Below are positions 47,001 to 58,187 of a stretch of 64,000 nucleotides of DNA, piece after piece. This DNA is from Excoecaria cochinchinensis (lineage: Eukaryota; Streptophyta; Magnoliopsida; Malpighiales; Euphorbiaceae): contig CANTUQ010000003.1 of the NCBI GenBank assembly GCA_947683425.1, positions 4,464,001-4,528,000 of the forward strand, read 5' to 3'. Under the pieces are notes generated by a model, which did not search any database, was not told the origin of the DNA, and worked only from the letters and a program-made list of their open reading frames with translations. Position 1 is the stretch's first letter, and each line of letters starts with the position of its first letter. The position numbers and the translations under genes are program-made.

Positions 47001-50000
47001 TTCTTTGCTACAGGGACCACATTTGCCAGCCAAGTAGGATACTGCACCTCAACAAGGAACTTGGCTTCAATCTGCTGTCGAATTTCCTCCTTGACCTTGT
47101 CAGCCCATTCTGGTCTGAGCCTTCTCAACTTCTGTTTCACGGGCTTGTAATCCGGATAAGTTGGGATAGCATGTTCTGCCACATCTCGGTCAATTGTCGG
47201 CATGTCTTCATAGGTCCAGGCAAAGACTTTTTCATGTTTTCTTATTATTCTCTCAAAATGTTTCCTCTCCTCAGGAGTTATATTTGATGCTATTAGAATT
47301 TCTTTCGGATTTTCCGAGGTTCCAAGATTAAAAGGCGTTGTATCAGTGGAATCAATATCAAAAATTGATGGAATATGATCATGTTCATGCATGTTGACAT
47401 CATTAAAAACATCGCACAAGTAAGAGAAATTGTTTGCCTTATTAATAATATTATAATTGTCATTTACATCATAAAAGAGTTCTGGAATAAAAAGACAGTC
47501 TAAGCTAGAGTCTTCTTCTACCACTCCGAGGTTGATGCCATTGCAGCTTGATCACTGGCTTCCTGATTCAGCTGAGGCCCTCCAGGCATGTCGGAAGAAA
47601 TCTTCAAATCCCCCATTTTTAGCTCTGATTCTGCTATCTTTTCTTTCCCTTTCAGCCTGGCAGCTATCATTTTCTCGGTAATGACCTCCTCAGGTTCGCA
47701 TCTGTCCCAAGTGATACCCTGAGTCATAACCTCTTCATCCCAGAAGCTCTCAGCAGTCTTGATAAACCCGACACGCCAGTCAAATACATCATTAAAGATC
47801 TCGAAGCCAGGGACAATCCTCCCATCTACCCATTGCGGCTCGTCTTCGCCAGTGTAAGCACAAACTGAGGATGCTGGTACGAAGCTCTCTGAAATGTGAG
47901 GGATCTTGTCTGTTGCCTTCTTCTTGCCGAAGCCACCTCTGTACCCCAGACCTTTCCGATTTTTCTGACCTCGAGTGGTGATCGCTGTTTGCAACCCTTG
48001 AGAGTTTCTGCCCAAACCAGCCCCAGGGAGATAGTGCATTTTCTTCATCATATTAACCACAGCTAGGCTATCCACTGACCCGTATTCTTCCCTTATCATG
48101 GACACGTGGAAGCCGCTAAATGGCTGATTAGCTATTTCCAGTGCTGAGACCTGGTTCTCCCTGGCCATTTTGATAGTCACCACCTCCCCTTCATGTGGGA
48201 ACTTTATCATTTGATGCAGCGTGGATGGCACTCCTCCTAATTTGTGAAACCAGGGTCTCCCAAGTAGAAGGAATGGGCAGCACTACAAATTCTACCTCCA
48301 CTTCAATAGGTCCTGTCTTGACCAAGGTCTTAAAGGTTCCCGAGCCTTGCCTCCTCGAATTATCGTAGGCTGTGATAGTCAGATCTGATCCACTGAGCAT
48401 ATCCTCGTTTAAGCCAAAAGCCTGTAGAGCTATCAGGGGGCACACATTGATAGAAGACCCATCATCTACCATAACACAAGCAGTGTGCTTGTCGTTAATC
48501 TGCGCTTTGATGTACAAGGGTCGGTTATGGTTACGGCCTTCAACCGGTAGGTTGGCGTCAGAAAAGACCAATCTCTCCTCGGATCCTCCCTTAATTAGAC
48601 CCAAAAGCTCTGATGGGGAAATTGTGGTGGCGACCGTGGCCTCAACCAAAGCCTCTACTACCTTCTGCCTATGAGAGGGGGATTGCCTCAATAGATCCCA
48701 AATGGATATTTGAGCTGCAGTTTTCTTCAACTGCTTGACAATCTGACTTTCCTCTGGCTCTTTCTCTGCTGATGGCTGCACTGGCTCAGGTAGTCTCGTA
48801 ATCTCAGGGACCACTCTTCCACTCCTTGTCACAGCCCCTATCTCTTCTTCGTCTCTATCGGACCTCAACAAATCAAGGTTCATTTCCCCTTCTTCCGCGA
48901 CTTCTCCACCGCTCTCACTGCTAGACTAGCAATCAAGGGTCGCCACAACTGCCTTCTCCTTCCTATCCTTGGAAAAATCAGTGGCAAACTTCTTCCTCCC
49001 ATATAGATCTTGTAGCACGTACCACTCTGGCAGGCTAGATCCGATTATAAACACGGGTGGTGGTACGGCATTATAACCGGGCTTCTTCTCAGTTTCCCTC
49101 TTTTCAGGGTCAGAAATTTGCTTGCTATTAATCAAGTCTTGGATAGAGTGCCGGAGCGCCTTGCACTTATCTGTGATGTGGCCTGAGTGCTGGTGGAACG
49201 TACAGAATTCATTATCTTTGTGTCCAGGCTTCCCTTGCGTCAAAGCTGGCCTAGGAGCCAGAGGGTGCAATTTTCCCTCCTTCATTAACCTTCTCAAGAC
49301 CCAAGATAATGGTCTCCCCAAGTTCGAGAACTTCCTCTGGGTGGTCACTTCGGTAGCAGACACTTCACCCGTTCCTCTAGTGCCATTATTGGGACCTGTT
49401 GGCCTACCAGCTCCTTGACCGGGGTTAGCCCTTTTGGCAAAATTATCACTGTTAGCCTTCCTAGTCAAGAACTCTCCCTCTGCCTCGATGGCTATATCCT
49501 TGAGAGACTCCCAGTCCTTCAACCCCTTCATCTTCAACCCATCTTTCAAGTACGGGCTCGCGTTCTTGATAAACAAACGAATCTGATCCTGGGTGTCCGG
49601 CTTCCTGCGCATCTCCATTACTCGGTTTTGCCATCGGGTGAGATAATCATGGAAAGATTCCTCGGTCTTCTGCTGGAGTAGTTCAAGATCTTTTAGAGTC
49701 ACCTCCATCCTGGTATTACAGTCATACTGCTTCAAAAACTCCTCAGTGAGCAGATCCCAATCTTCTTTAGTGCGACGGTCAAGGCCATGATACCAGTCGA
49801 TGGCATGAGAGGTCAGATTCAGACAAAAGTATTCTACCTTCTGCTTCTTAGACAACGTGGTCCCTTTCATGACCAGAGAATACTGTTTCACATGAGCGGT
49901 CGGGTCAGAAGTACCGTCAAACTTTGGCACATCTGGAATTTTGAAGTTGTAAGGGATCGGGTCCTCTCCGTCTAACTCTTTATCCTCCGGGTTCATCCCA

Positions 50001-50407
50001 TGAGCTCTGCCTATCATACGGGCCATGGCTTCGAACCTCTCTTCCATCTTTTTCAGAATAAACTCATCAGCTTGAGGTGCCTTCCCCTTCTCAGACGCAA
50101 TGCTCATCCTATCATCCTCAATATCTCTATCATCATCAATTCTCAGCACAGGCCTTCTCCTCTGCTCTCCCGAGGCTATTGACCTTAACTCTACTAGAGG
50201 TGGCCTAACATGCTCTTCTCGTCTTTTGACCCTTTCTTCTTCTGGCTCATTCTGTCTCACAGGAGGAGGAGGATTCTGTGGAGCATTCTGTTGTGCCAGG
50301 GCGGTCAACATATTCATCATCCTACCCTCGAATTCCTCAAAACGGTGGCCCACTTCTTCCGTAATTATGGCCCTGGTGGCATCTTCCCCCCTAGGCGAGT
50401 TTGCCAT
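44085..50407 (-). pseudogene. gag-pro-pol of A2 (Tat lineage), broken mainly by frameshifts
   Basis: Gag starts at ATG 50407 (MANSPRGEDATR) within a frame open from 50491. Breaks relative to A1 are a TGG-to-TAG stop at about 48926, a 14-bp deletion near 48268 just after the protease domain, a 1-bp deletion near 47527, and a 1-bp deletion near 46027 in the first RNase H. Gag keeps the zinc-knuckle-like CX2HX4HX4C (FCTFHQHSGHITDKC near 49200). Protease has VMVDDGSSINV near 48470. RT has YVDD near 46680. The second RNase H has HFDGAVNNRGAG near 45800. Integrase and the RLKRFHG end are intact in the last frame (46094-44085). Confidence 0.9.
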
Positions 50408-51305
50408 CTGAGATACTGCACCACTGATTTCTGATAAGATTTCTGGTAGACCCTCTCTATCTGACAGCTCGGGAGTAAGAACTCGGATCAATCGTCCGGT
50501 TGGTGATCTAGTCCACCTGGGCAGATCTATGATGGCTGCAGGGATAAAAAGTTAGGCATGATGCATGAAATGCAGGTATAATGCATGGTCGTGATATGCA
50601 ACACTTACAGAGCACAAGCAAGCAAGTAGGTCCTTCCACCCTTATTTCTCCCACACACGTGGTCGTGCAGTCTCTTTCCTAGGTGGGATTAGCCCAAGGG
50701 TCAATGAGGGACCCAATGGACATGCATGGTGCACGGCGAAAAACCGGCAGAATGACACTCCTATGCTAATGTACAAGCGGATGGATAATGATCGTCACGT
50801 ATTTGGACGTTCCATAAATTTTGACATGGCCCTACCGGGGCATGATAGCCTTTGGCTAGGTTACCAAGCGATACATGTGGACTCACCCAATACATGAGGA
50901 CCCATACAGCAAGCATGGAATTAAGGTTCATTTCACCTGTGGAAAATAGCTATGGCCGTTACATGGGCTTTGGACAAGGGAGATGTTTCTTTAAGGCTAC
51001 CCAAGCATGATCCCTGCCGACAGGTCTAGCCCATCACGAGCATAGCGACCGATCGGGTCGTCATTTTGATATACCATTGAGGTACGTGGCTTGGGCTGGT
51101 GATTATCCTTAACACTTCCCCAAATTGAGTGAAAATGAGGTCGTGCTTCAGGAACGCACCGGGGCTAAAAGAGGGACCAAACTAGCATATTCTAAGGCTC
51201 TAATGATATGCGAATGCCATTTTGAGAGAATGCGAATTTATGAATTAAATTTTAATCATAAATGTTATGCGAGGTATTTTCAAATGGAAATCTCGAACCA
51301 TAAAC
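50408..51305 (-). other. A2 leader and N-terminal gag extension
   Basis: Same layout as 35115-36012: an open frame with IIDLPRWTR, a TTTTTATCCCTGCAG acceptor-like site (boundary 50536/50535), then a non-coding leader. Confidence 0.6.
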
Positions 51306-51324
51306 GTCCCCAGTGGAGTCGCTA
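51306..51324 (-). other. Primer-binding site of A2
   Basis: The minus strand reads TAGCGACTCCACTGGGGAC; the second base is A where A1 has G. This base would pair with the CCA end of the tRNA. Confidence 0.8.
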
Positions 51325-51325
51325 C

Positions 51326-51435
51326 TGTGACGCGCGCCGGATCCCCGCGGCCGCCCGTTCAACTGCCCGCACGTGGGCGATCGGGGCATTTGTGGGTCCG
51401 TTGGCATCTTGCAAATAAAGTGCAAGTGCGTCTAT
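51326..51435 (-). mobile_element. Family A LTR copy 3, left piece
   Basis: TGTGACGCGCGCCGG to GTGCGTCTAT matches the first 110 bp of copies 1 and 2. It is interrupted by element B and resumes at 58188. It is the 5' LTR of A2. Confidence 0.9.
51431..51435. other. Target site duplication TCTAT, left flank of element B
   Basis: TCTAT at 51431-51435 is repeated at 58188-58192. The uninterrupted A LTR has it once (GTGCGTCTATG near 36136). Confidence 0.95.
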
Positions 51436-52398
51436 TGTTGTGCATTTTTCTAATGATGCAACATACCGCAAGTATACGGTGTACCGAAATAGTACTTTAG
51501 ATATCGATCCCACAGGGAACGTGTTACACACTATTACTAATTGATTTTAATCTTGTTTACAATGATCATAAATTTGATGGTTGAATTAGAACTACTTAAT
51601 TTAAACCTAAGTTATGTTTATCAGAAGAAGATAAATAATATATGAATGAAGAACTAAACATAATGAATTTGACCCATCATTTTGATTTACATTTATTCAT
51701 CTTTCATGCAAGCCAAGTTAGAATAAATTTTTAACTCACTCTCTCGACATGAATTAAAATGCCTAAAACATACAATTAAAATTCTAACTCACAATTTTCA
51801 TTAATGAATTAGAGGTTTCTAATTACATATTTTAAGAATAGACACTAACCTATAGCAATTATCTCAATATACCAATCTCTTGAATATATCTTAATAATGA
51901 AACTCTATTAAATATCGGATAAAGCAAACTCTCGAATTACTTTAACTTGTAAAGATCATACAAAAGATATTAATAGAGAATCTACAATGAAAGACTATGA
52001 AAGTAGATGAAAATAGAAAGAATAAAAACATGCAAATTCATTAAAATGATATTCATAGAAATATTGGAGAAGAATTAAAAATAAGAGAATAAGATAGAAG
52101 TTCTTCATCCCTTTTCTAAATCTCTTGAAAATAAATTTTCCTTCTCCTTGATCTTCTTCTTCAATACATAAAACTAACTAAGAAAATAAAACTAAAGAAT
52201 ATTGTTTAACTAAAATACAGAAAATTTTACTTAACTAAAAATTCCATTTTTTAATAAATTACATTTAAACTAATATTTATAGGTGTTGATTGAAAGTTGA
52301 TGTCCCTTGAAGATGTCTCTTGGGAATGGTTGCACAATTTGGTGAAAGAGGGTGACTTTTCATGTGATTTTTGGCCCAAAACCGTCCAACGGTCGTTT

Positions 52399-52433
52399 CT
52401 GTCGCGCTCGCAACGGTGTTGCGATCGCGACAG
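52399..52433. repeat. Large hairpin-capable dyad in the B LTR
   Basis: CTGTCGCGCTCGCAAC and GTTGCGATCGCGACAG pair over 16 bp with one mismatch around a 3-nt centre. The right LTR copy is 57524-57558. A cousin in the internal region (56158-56193) has perfect 14-bp arms. Confidence 0.85.
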
Positions 52434-52497
52434 AACGCGCTGGCCCTTTTTCTTCCTTCTTCCTTTCTCTCGGTTTTCCTCTTCCCTCTCTGGCCAG

Positions 52498-52853
52498 TCA
52501 CGTCGCGTGACTCCCCATCACGGCGTGATTCTTCTTCGCGTGTGGCGTGACTGGCGCTCACGTCTCGCGTTGCCTCGCCTCCGTTCTCTTCTCTTCTCTT
52601 TTTCTTTCCTTTCCTGGCCTCTCTGTGGCGTCACGTCGCGTGACCATTGCTCACGCCGTGACTCTTCTTCTTTCAGTCCTTCCCTTCTTTTCTTTCTCTT
52701 TTTCTTCTTTTCTTTGCTGGCTTCTCTTCTTCAGTCACGTCTCGTGACCTTGGATCACGGCGTGTCGTCTTCTCTCGCAGCTCCTCTCTTCTCTGCTCCT
52801 TCTTCTTCTTCTTCTTATCAAGTCACGTCCCGTGACCTCTGGTCACGGCGTGA
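52498..52853. promoter_or_regulatory. Four copies of a 31-bp double-dyad motif in the B LTR
   Basis: Copies are at 52498-52528, 52631-52661, 52735-52765 and 52823-52853. Each reads TCACG, 3 nt, CGTGA, 7 nt, TCACG, 1 nt, CGTGA; only the very last base of the third copy departs (T for A). The 3-, 7- and 1-nt spacers differ in sequence between copies but never in length. The right LTR repeats them at 57623, 57756, 57860 and 57948. Confidence 0.9.
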
Positions 52854-53062
52854 CATGCTCCTCTTCTCGTGATCTTCTCCTTCTTCTACCTCTTTTCTTC
52901 ATTTTTTCACCTAAACATACCAGTCAACATAAAAACTAACAGACTAAAACTAATATACATAAACTAACACATATAACATCAAATATTCACTTAATTATAT
53001 AATTAATTAATTAAACTCATACTAAACATATACTTAATTATACATTAATTAAGCTCCTATCA

Positions 53063-53101
53063 AATTCCCCCACACTAAACCCTTGCTTGTCCTCAAGCAA
53101 G
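53063..53101 (-). other. Element B PPT with adjacent stem-loop
   Basis: The minus strand reads AGTGTGGGGGAATT directly before TGATAGGAGC. Upstream lies an 8-bp stem, CTTGCTTG with CAAGCAAG, around a 4-nt loop (53082-53101). Confidence 0.85.
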
Positions 53102-54020
53102 ATCAAAGAAATAAGAAAATTTAATAACCAGTAAAAATTACTACAAAACACTGTTATTTAGCATATATAATAGAATTGAAAAGAACCAAAATATCTCATT
53201 CACTCATAATAAAATCAAATCAGTAAGTCAAAATTTAAGAGTATGCATCCCAAATTCAACAAATTATTTAACTTTACTAATGCCAACATAAAGAGTATGA
53301 AGTCTATTAAAACTAAACATGAAATAAAGAAAGAAAATTAATCATAAAGTTAAAATTCTCAAGTTACTAGCTGCATTTAGGACATTTTAAGCTCACTTAC
53401 CCTTAATCCAATCTCATGGCATTTTTAGACTTTGCTTTTTCTTTTCTTTTGATTTTTCTTTTTGATTTCTAGCAAGAGAAAGTATATGGGTGCGTTTTAC
53501 GCTCCATCCCATATTTTTGCAATTTTTGATATATATCTTGCTTTTTTTTTTTTTTTATGACTTTAGTGGGTGCATTTTATGCTCCATCCCACTTATTTTT
53601 ATTTTTTAAATTTAGTCCTCATCCATTATTGAAAAGATAAAAGGTAAGTATTATGGCTATAGTTTCCTTAAACAACTAGAAATTGAAAATTATAAACTAA
53701 ATGAGTAAATTCTAACTTTAAAAACATGGTTAGTTAGAAAGACTAAATAATCTATAATATTGAAATAAGTAAAACAAAATAACTTGAAAAACTTAAAACA
53801 CATGCTAAAAATTTTTGAAAAACTGATAAAAATGAGCATAAAACATAATGGACTTAACAACCTATATAATACACCAAATAAATAATGCTTCATAATAAAG
53901 TTTACTTAAAAGCCTAATTGAAATATAAAAACACAAACAAAAACAATCATGCAATTTACATACATAATACATACACAAACACACAAATACAGTCACAAAT
54001 ATCACAACACATAACACAAT
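53102..54020 (-). other. Element B 3' region between two PPT-like sites
   Basis: AT-rich. It includes a duplicated phrase on the plus strand (GGGTGCGTTTTACGCTCCATCCCA near 53488 and GGGTGCATTTTATGCTCCATCCCA near 53568), about 80 bp apart. No gene is supported. Confidence 0.5.
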
Positions 54021-54058
54021 CACTCCCCCACACTTAGAACCAACATTGTCCTCAATGT
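54021..54058 (-). other. Second, internal PPT-like site of element B
   Basis: The minus strand reads TAAGTGTGGGGGAGTG and has its own stem-loop, ACATTG with CAATGT around the same TCCT loop (54043-54058). It lies about 960 bp from the terminal PPT and 70 bp beyond the ORF stop. Confidence 0.7.
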
Positions 54059-54124
54059 GTAGGAATGACACACAAAAACAAGTAAAAAGAAATAAATGAA
54101 ATGAATAAAAAGAAAACTCCCCTA

Positions 54125-55272
54125 TCATGGTGATGGTGGAGGCGATGGAACCACAAAACCCGATTGTATTAAGAAGTTATCAAACTTGTACTCCAGCCTC
54201 CTTTGACGTCGCTCAATGGAAGATAATTGCTCTTGCATATTAGATAGCATTGAGGGGATGTTATGGCTGGATGAGCCAATATCAGGAGCAGCAGCTACAG
54301 CAGGTGGAATATCTGCCATCTCCTCATTTTCACTTGCCTCCTCCTCACCTTCTTCTTCTTGTTCCTCAACTTGTGGCGCAGCATTTCCAGCAATATCCCT
54401 CCAACATGATCGAGCACGTGCTGGAATTTCCTGAAAATTATTGCCAACAATTTCTCCACGAACTAGCATAGTCTTATTAAAATACTGGCAAGGAAAAACT
54501 CTATAGTAGGCATCAAGATCAACAATTAAATTATTTGCAATACTAGAAATAACATGTCCATGTGTTAAAGGTGAATCATGCTTATGTACACATTGCAACA
54601 ATTGACCTACTATCCAAAAAGGCCAACATACGTCCTTGCGTTTATGTACACACCACATTAAAAACAATTCATTATATGAAACTCTATTGAATTCGGACCT
54701 ATTAAAAACCAAAGAAGCTAAAATCCTATGCAAAATCCAATACCTTAAATCTTTAATAAACATGGATTTAGCATCCCTAGCTCTATAACGAGTTTGCAAA
54801 TCAGTCAAAAATGTCCAAAATTCATGTGGCTTAAACGATTTAGGTGGCTCGGTCAAACCAGCTTGAGAAAATCTAAATATCCTATTCATCATAAAATAGG
54901 TTAAAGTATAAGGTTTTCCAGCCATCTTAAAGTCTAACCAATTCTCATTATCATCATTTTTTTTTTCAACGTGGTATAGAATTCTAAAACTAAATCAGGA
55001 CGCACATTTTCACGCATAGAGGCAAATTTAAACAACCCACATACTCTTAACATGTCATTAACTACTTCTAGCATACCAATTTGATTAAGTAAAGAGTCAG
55101 GAAAAAACTTACAGCGCATCAAATACCTATTACGAAGTAGTAAATACCTACTGCCTTCGTCTACAGATAAAATGGGAAATAAAGCACCATAGTGAGAAGC
55201 AATGTTCACCACTTCAACTTCCTGCTCCTCTTGGTCAGTTCGGGGCACAGTGGGATTCTTTGTCCTCACCAT
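54125..55272 (-). pseudogene. ATHILA-ORF1-like protein gene of element B, two frames joined at a poly-A run
   Basis: The first part is 55272-54934 (MVRTKNPTVPRTDQEEQEVE to a terminus after KKKMMIMRIG). The second is 54925-54125, starting MAGKPYTLTYFMMNRIFRF. The frames meet at ten A's on the minus strand (54957-54966); a -1 slip or one extra A would continue as KKKNDDNENWLDF into the second frame. Joined length is about 385 residues. Features include LRYWILHRILASLVFNRSEF and ELFLMWCVHKRKDVCWPFW, resembling ATHILA ORF-1-type proteins and the extra gene of A. An acidic stretch and a C-terminal helix (MLSNMQEQLSSIERRQRRLE) follow. No gag or pol is present, so B must borrow its replication proteins. 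Confidence 0.6.
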
Positions 55273-56536
55273 TTTTGCTTATGTTGGTTAAACAGATAAT
55301 GAAAACTATAAGAAAATAAATCTAAAGTCAAGGGAAGAAATTAACACTAACACTTTCACTAAAGGAAAACACAAATAGACAAAAGAAAAAGAAATAAAAA
55401 CAGATAATAAACTAATATCAAAATGCCACTCTGTTTTGCAAGAAAATACCGAAATGTAATATGCTAGGGTAAAGAAGGAAAGAAAAATGAAAAGATTTAG
55501 GCAAACCTGGTAACAGAGTGAACAATCTGTAATCCCTAAAACTATTTAAGAAAAGAGAAGAAAAGAAGTAGAAATGAAATGCTGGAATAAAAAACGAGAA
55601 GAAAACAGAAAATGAACGGCCTCAAAAGATCTCGGTGAACGAAAGAGAAATGAAGAATGAAAAGAAGAAATGAAGTTATCAGTGGAAGAAAGGAAAAACG
55701 AAGAAGAAAAAGAAAGAAGAAAAAAAAATGGCTAACAAGAGGGCTGCAACTCGTGACCTGTGTTAGGGAAAGAAAAAGAACAATGAAATGAAATAGAAGA
55801 TTAAAAGTCACGACTTTAGGGTTTTAAAATTAGAGTTCCCGCTTTTAAATTTTTCTTTTCCTGTGTTTTAATTATTAAATTGGAAAATTAATGTAATGTA
55901 ATTGAATTTAATAATATAAATCAGAATAGAAAAGAAAACAAATAAAATAAGAAAAGAAAACAAAAATTTAAAAACTTACCTGATATACCCCTGAATTGCA
56001 AATCACCCTTTCACGCGACGTGAGGCAACGTCACGCCGTGACACTCTGCACTTACCTGGGCGAAGTCCCTCTTCCTCAGATCGTCACGTCACGTGAAGTA
56101 GCATCACGACGTGACGCCCTCGCACTTAACTTATTGTGCATTTGCGAGCAATGCCTTCTGTCGCGATCGCGATACTTGCCGCGATCGCGACAGAAGCCAA
56201 CGTCTGAAAAAATTTTCTTTTTTTTTTTTTTATTTTAAATAAATTAAATTAAACTTTCTAATGTTCCTAACTTAGCTGTAACATAAAAATCAAATGTGTT
56301 AGTAACATAAGAAACTAGAATACAAAAATTAATACATAAATCTATCTATACAAATCTAACACAACATAAAATATATTTAAAAAGAAAATAAAACTAAGTA
56401 AACCACAAATCCTGTAAGCCAAAAACAAAACACAAACAAAACACAAAATTAAACTAAAACAAACAAATAAATTAAAACAAAAGAAAATATTGTAATCCAA
56501 AATCATAAATCAATTTTCACAATGGCATAGAACCGT
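55273..56536 (-). other. Element B leader region with two more double-dyad motifs
   Basis: Mostly A- and GA-rich non-coding sequence. 56011-56041 and 56084-56114 obey the same 31-bp rule as the LTR motifs (TCACG, 3, CGTGA, 7, TCACG, 1, CGTGA). 56158-56193 is the perfect 14-bp-arm dyad (CTGTCGCGATCGCG arms). Confidence 0.75.
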
Positions 56537-56554
56537 TCCCCGGCAACGGCGCCA
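56537..56554 (-). other. Element B primer-binding site, tRNA-Asp type
   Basis: The minus strand reads TGGCGCCGTTGCCGGGGA, the classic PBS complementary to the 3' end of plant tRNA-Asp, six bases from the LTR. It differs from the PBS of A, C and D. Confidence 0.9.
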
Positions 56555-56560
56555 AAAACT

Positions 56561-58187
56561 TGTTGTGCATTTTTCTAATGATGCAACATACCGCAAGTAT
56601 ACGGTGTACCGAAATAGTACTTTAGATATCGATCCCACAGGGAACGTGTTACACACTATTACTAATTGATTTTAATCTTGTTTACAATGATCATAAATTT
56701 GATGGTTGAATTAGAACTACTTAATTTAAACCTAAGTTATGTTTATCAGAAGAAGATAAATAATATATGAATGAAGAACTAAACATAATGAATTTGACCC
56801 ATCATTTTGATTTACATTTATTCATCTTTCATGCAAGCCAAGTTAGAATAAATTTTTAACTCACTCTCTCGACATGAATTAAAATGCCTAAAACATACAA
56901 TTAAAATTCTAACTCACAATTTTCATTAATGAATTAGAGGTTTCTAATTACATATTTTAAGAATAGACACTAACCTATAGCAATTATCTCAATATACCAA
57001 TCTCTTGAATATATCTTAATAATGAAACTCTATTAAATATCGGATAAAGCAAACTCTCGAATTACTTTAACTTGTAAAGATCATACAAAAGATATTAATA
57101 GAGAATCTACAATGAAAGACTATGAAAGTAGATGAAAATAGAAAGAATAAAAACATGCAAATTCATTAAAATGATATTCATAGAAATATTGGAGAAGAAT
57201 TAAAAATAAGAGAATAAGATAGAAGTTCTTCAACCCTTTTCTAAATCTCTTGAAAATAAATTTTCCTTCTCCTTGATCTTCTTCTTCAATACATAAAACT
57301 AACTAAGAAAATAAAACTAAAGAATATTGTTTAACTAAAATACAGAAAATTTTACTTAACTAAAAATTCCATTTTTTAATAAATTACATTTAAACTAATA
57401 TTTATAGGTGTTGATTGAAAGTTGATGTCCCTTGAAGATGTCTCTTGGGAATGGTTGCACAATTTGGTGAAAGAGGGTGACTTTTCATGTGATTTTTGGC
57501 CCAAAACCGTCCAACGGTCGTTTCTGTCGCGCTCGCAACGGTGTCGCGATCGCGACAGAACGCGCTGGCCCTTTTTCTTCCTTCTTCCTTTCTCTCGGTT
57601 TTCCTCTTCCCTCTCTGGCCAGTCACGTCGCGTGACTCCCCATCACGGCGTGATTCTTCTTCGCGTGTGGCGTGACTGGCGCTCACGTCTCGCGTTGCCT
57701 CGCCTCCGTTCTCTTCTCTTCTCTTTTTCTTTCCTTTCCTGGCCTCTCTGTGGCGTCACGTCGCGTGACCATTGCTCACGCCGTGACTCTTCTTCTTTCA
57801 GTCCTTCCCTTCTTTTCTTTCTCTTTTTCTTCTTTTCTTTGCTGGCTTCTCTTCTTCAGTCACGTCTCGTGACCTTGGATCACGGCGTGTCGTCTTCTCT
57901 CGCAGCTCCTCTCTTCTCTGCTCCTTCTTCTTCTTCTTCTTATCAAGTCACGTCCCGTGACCTCTGGTCACGGCGTGACATGCTCCTCTTCTCGTGATCT
58001 TCTCCTTCTTCTACCTCTTTTCTTCATTTTTTCACCTAAACATACCAGTAAACATAAAAACTAACAGACTAAAACTAATATACATAAACTAACACATATA
58101 ACATCAAATATTCACTTAATTATATAATTAATTAATTAAACTCATACTAAACATATACTTAATTATACATTAATTAAGCTCCTATCA
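56561..58187 (-). mobile_element. Element B 5' LTR (right copy, 1627 bp)
   Basis: Same ends and length as 51436-53062 with about three substitutions. It is followed by the TCTAT duplication. It includes four double-dyad motifs and the hairpin at 57524-57558. Confidence 0.95.

Larger units (their letters stand above)
51436..53062 (-). mobile_element. Element B 3' LTR (left copy, 1627 bp)
   Basis: It runs from TGTTGTGCATTTTTC to AGCTCCTATCA, so on the minus strand it starts TGATAGGAGC. The right copy, 56561-58187, has exactly the same length, and by eye only three bases differ (near 52106, 52410 and 52925). Minus-strand TATA (CTATAAATA) is at 52274-52282, with the dyad island at 52399-52853 upstream of it. 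Confidence 0.95.

Noticed and set aside
52297..52872. 191-codon plus-strand ORF in the B LTR, repeated at 57422-57997
   Set aside because: It lies antisense within U3 over the dyad island and is identical only because the LTRs are young copies. No domain.
56537..56554. tRNA gene fragment
   Set aside because: Only the 18-nt complement of a tRNA 3' end is present, at the position of a PBS; no tRNA body.
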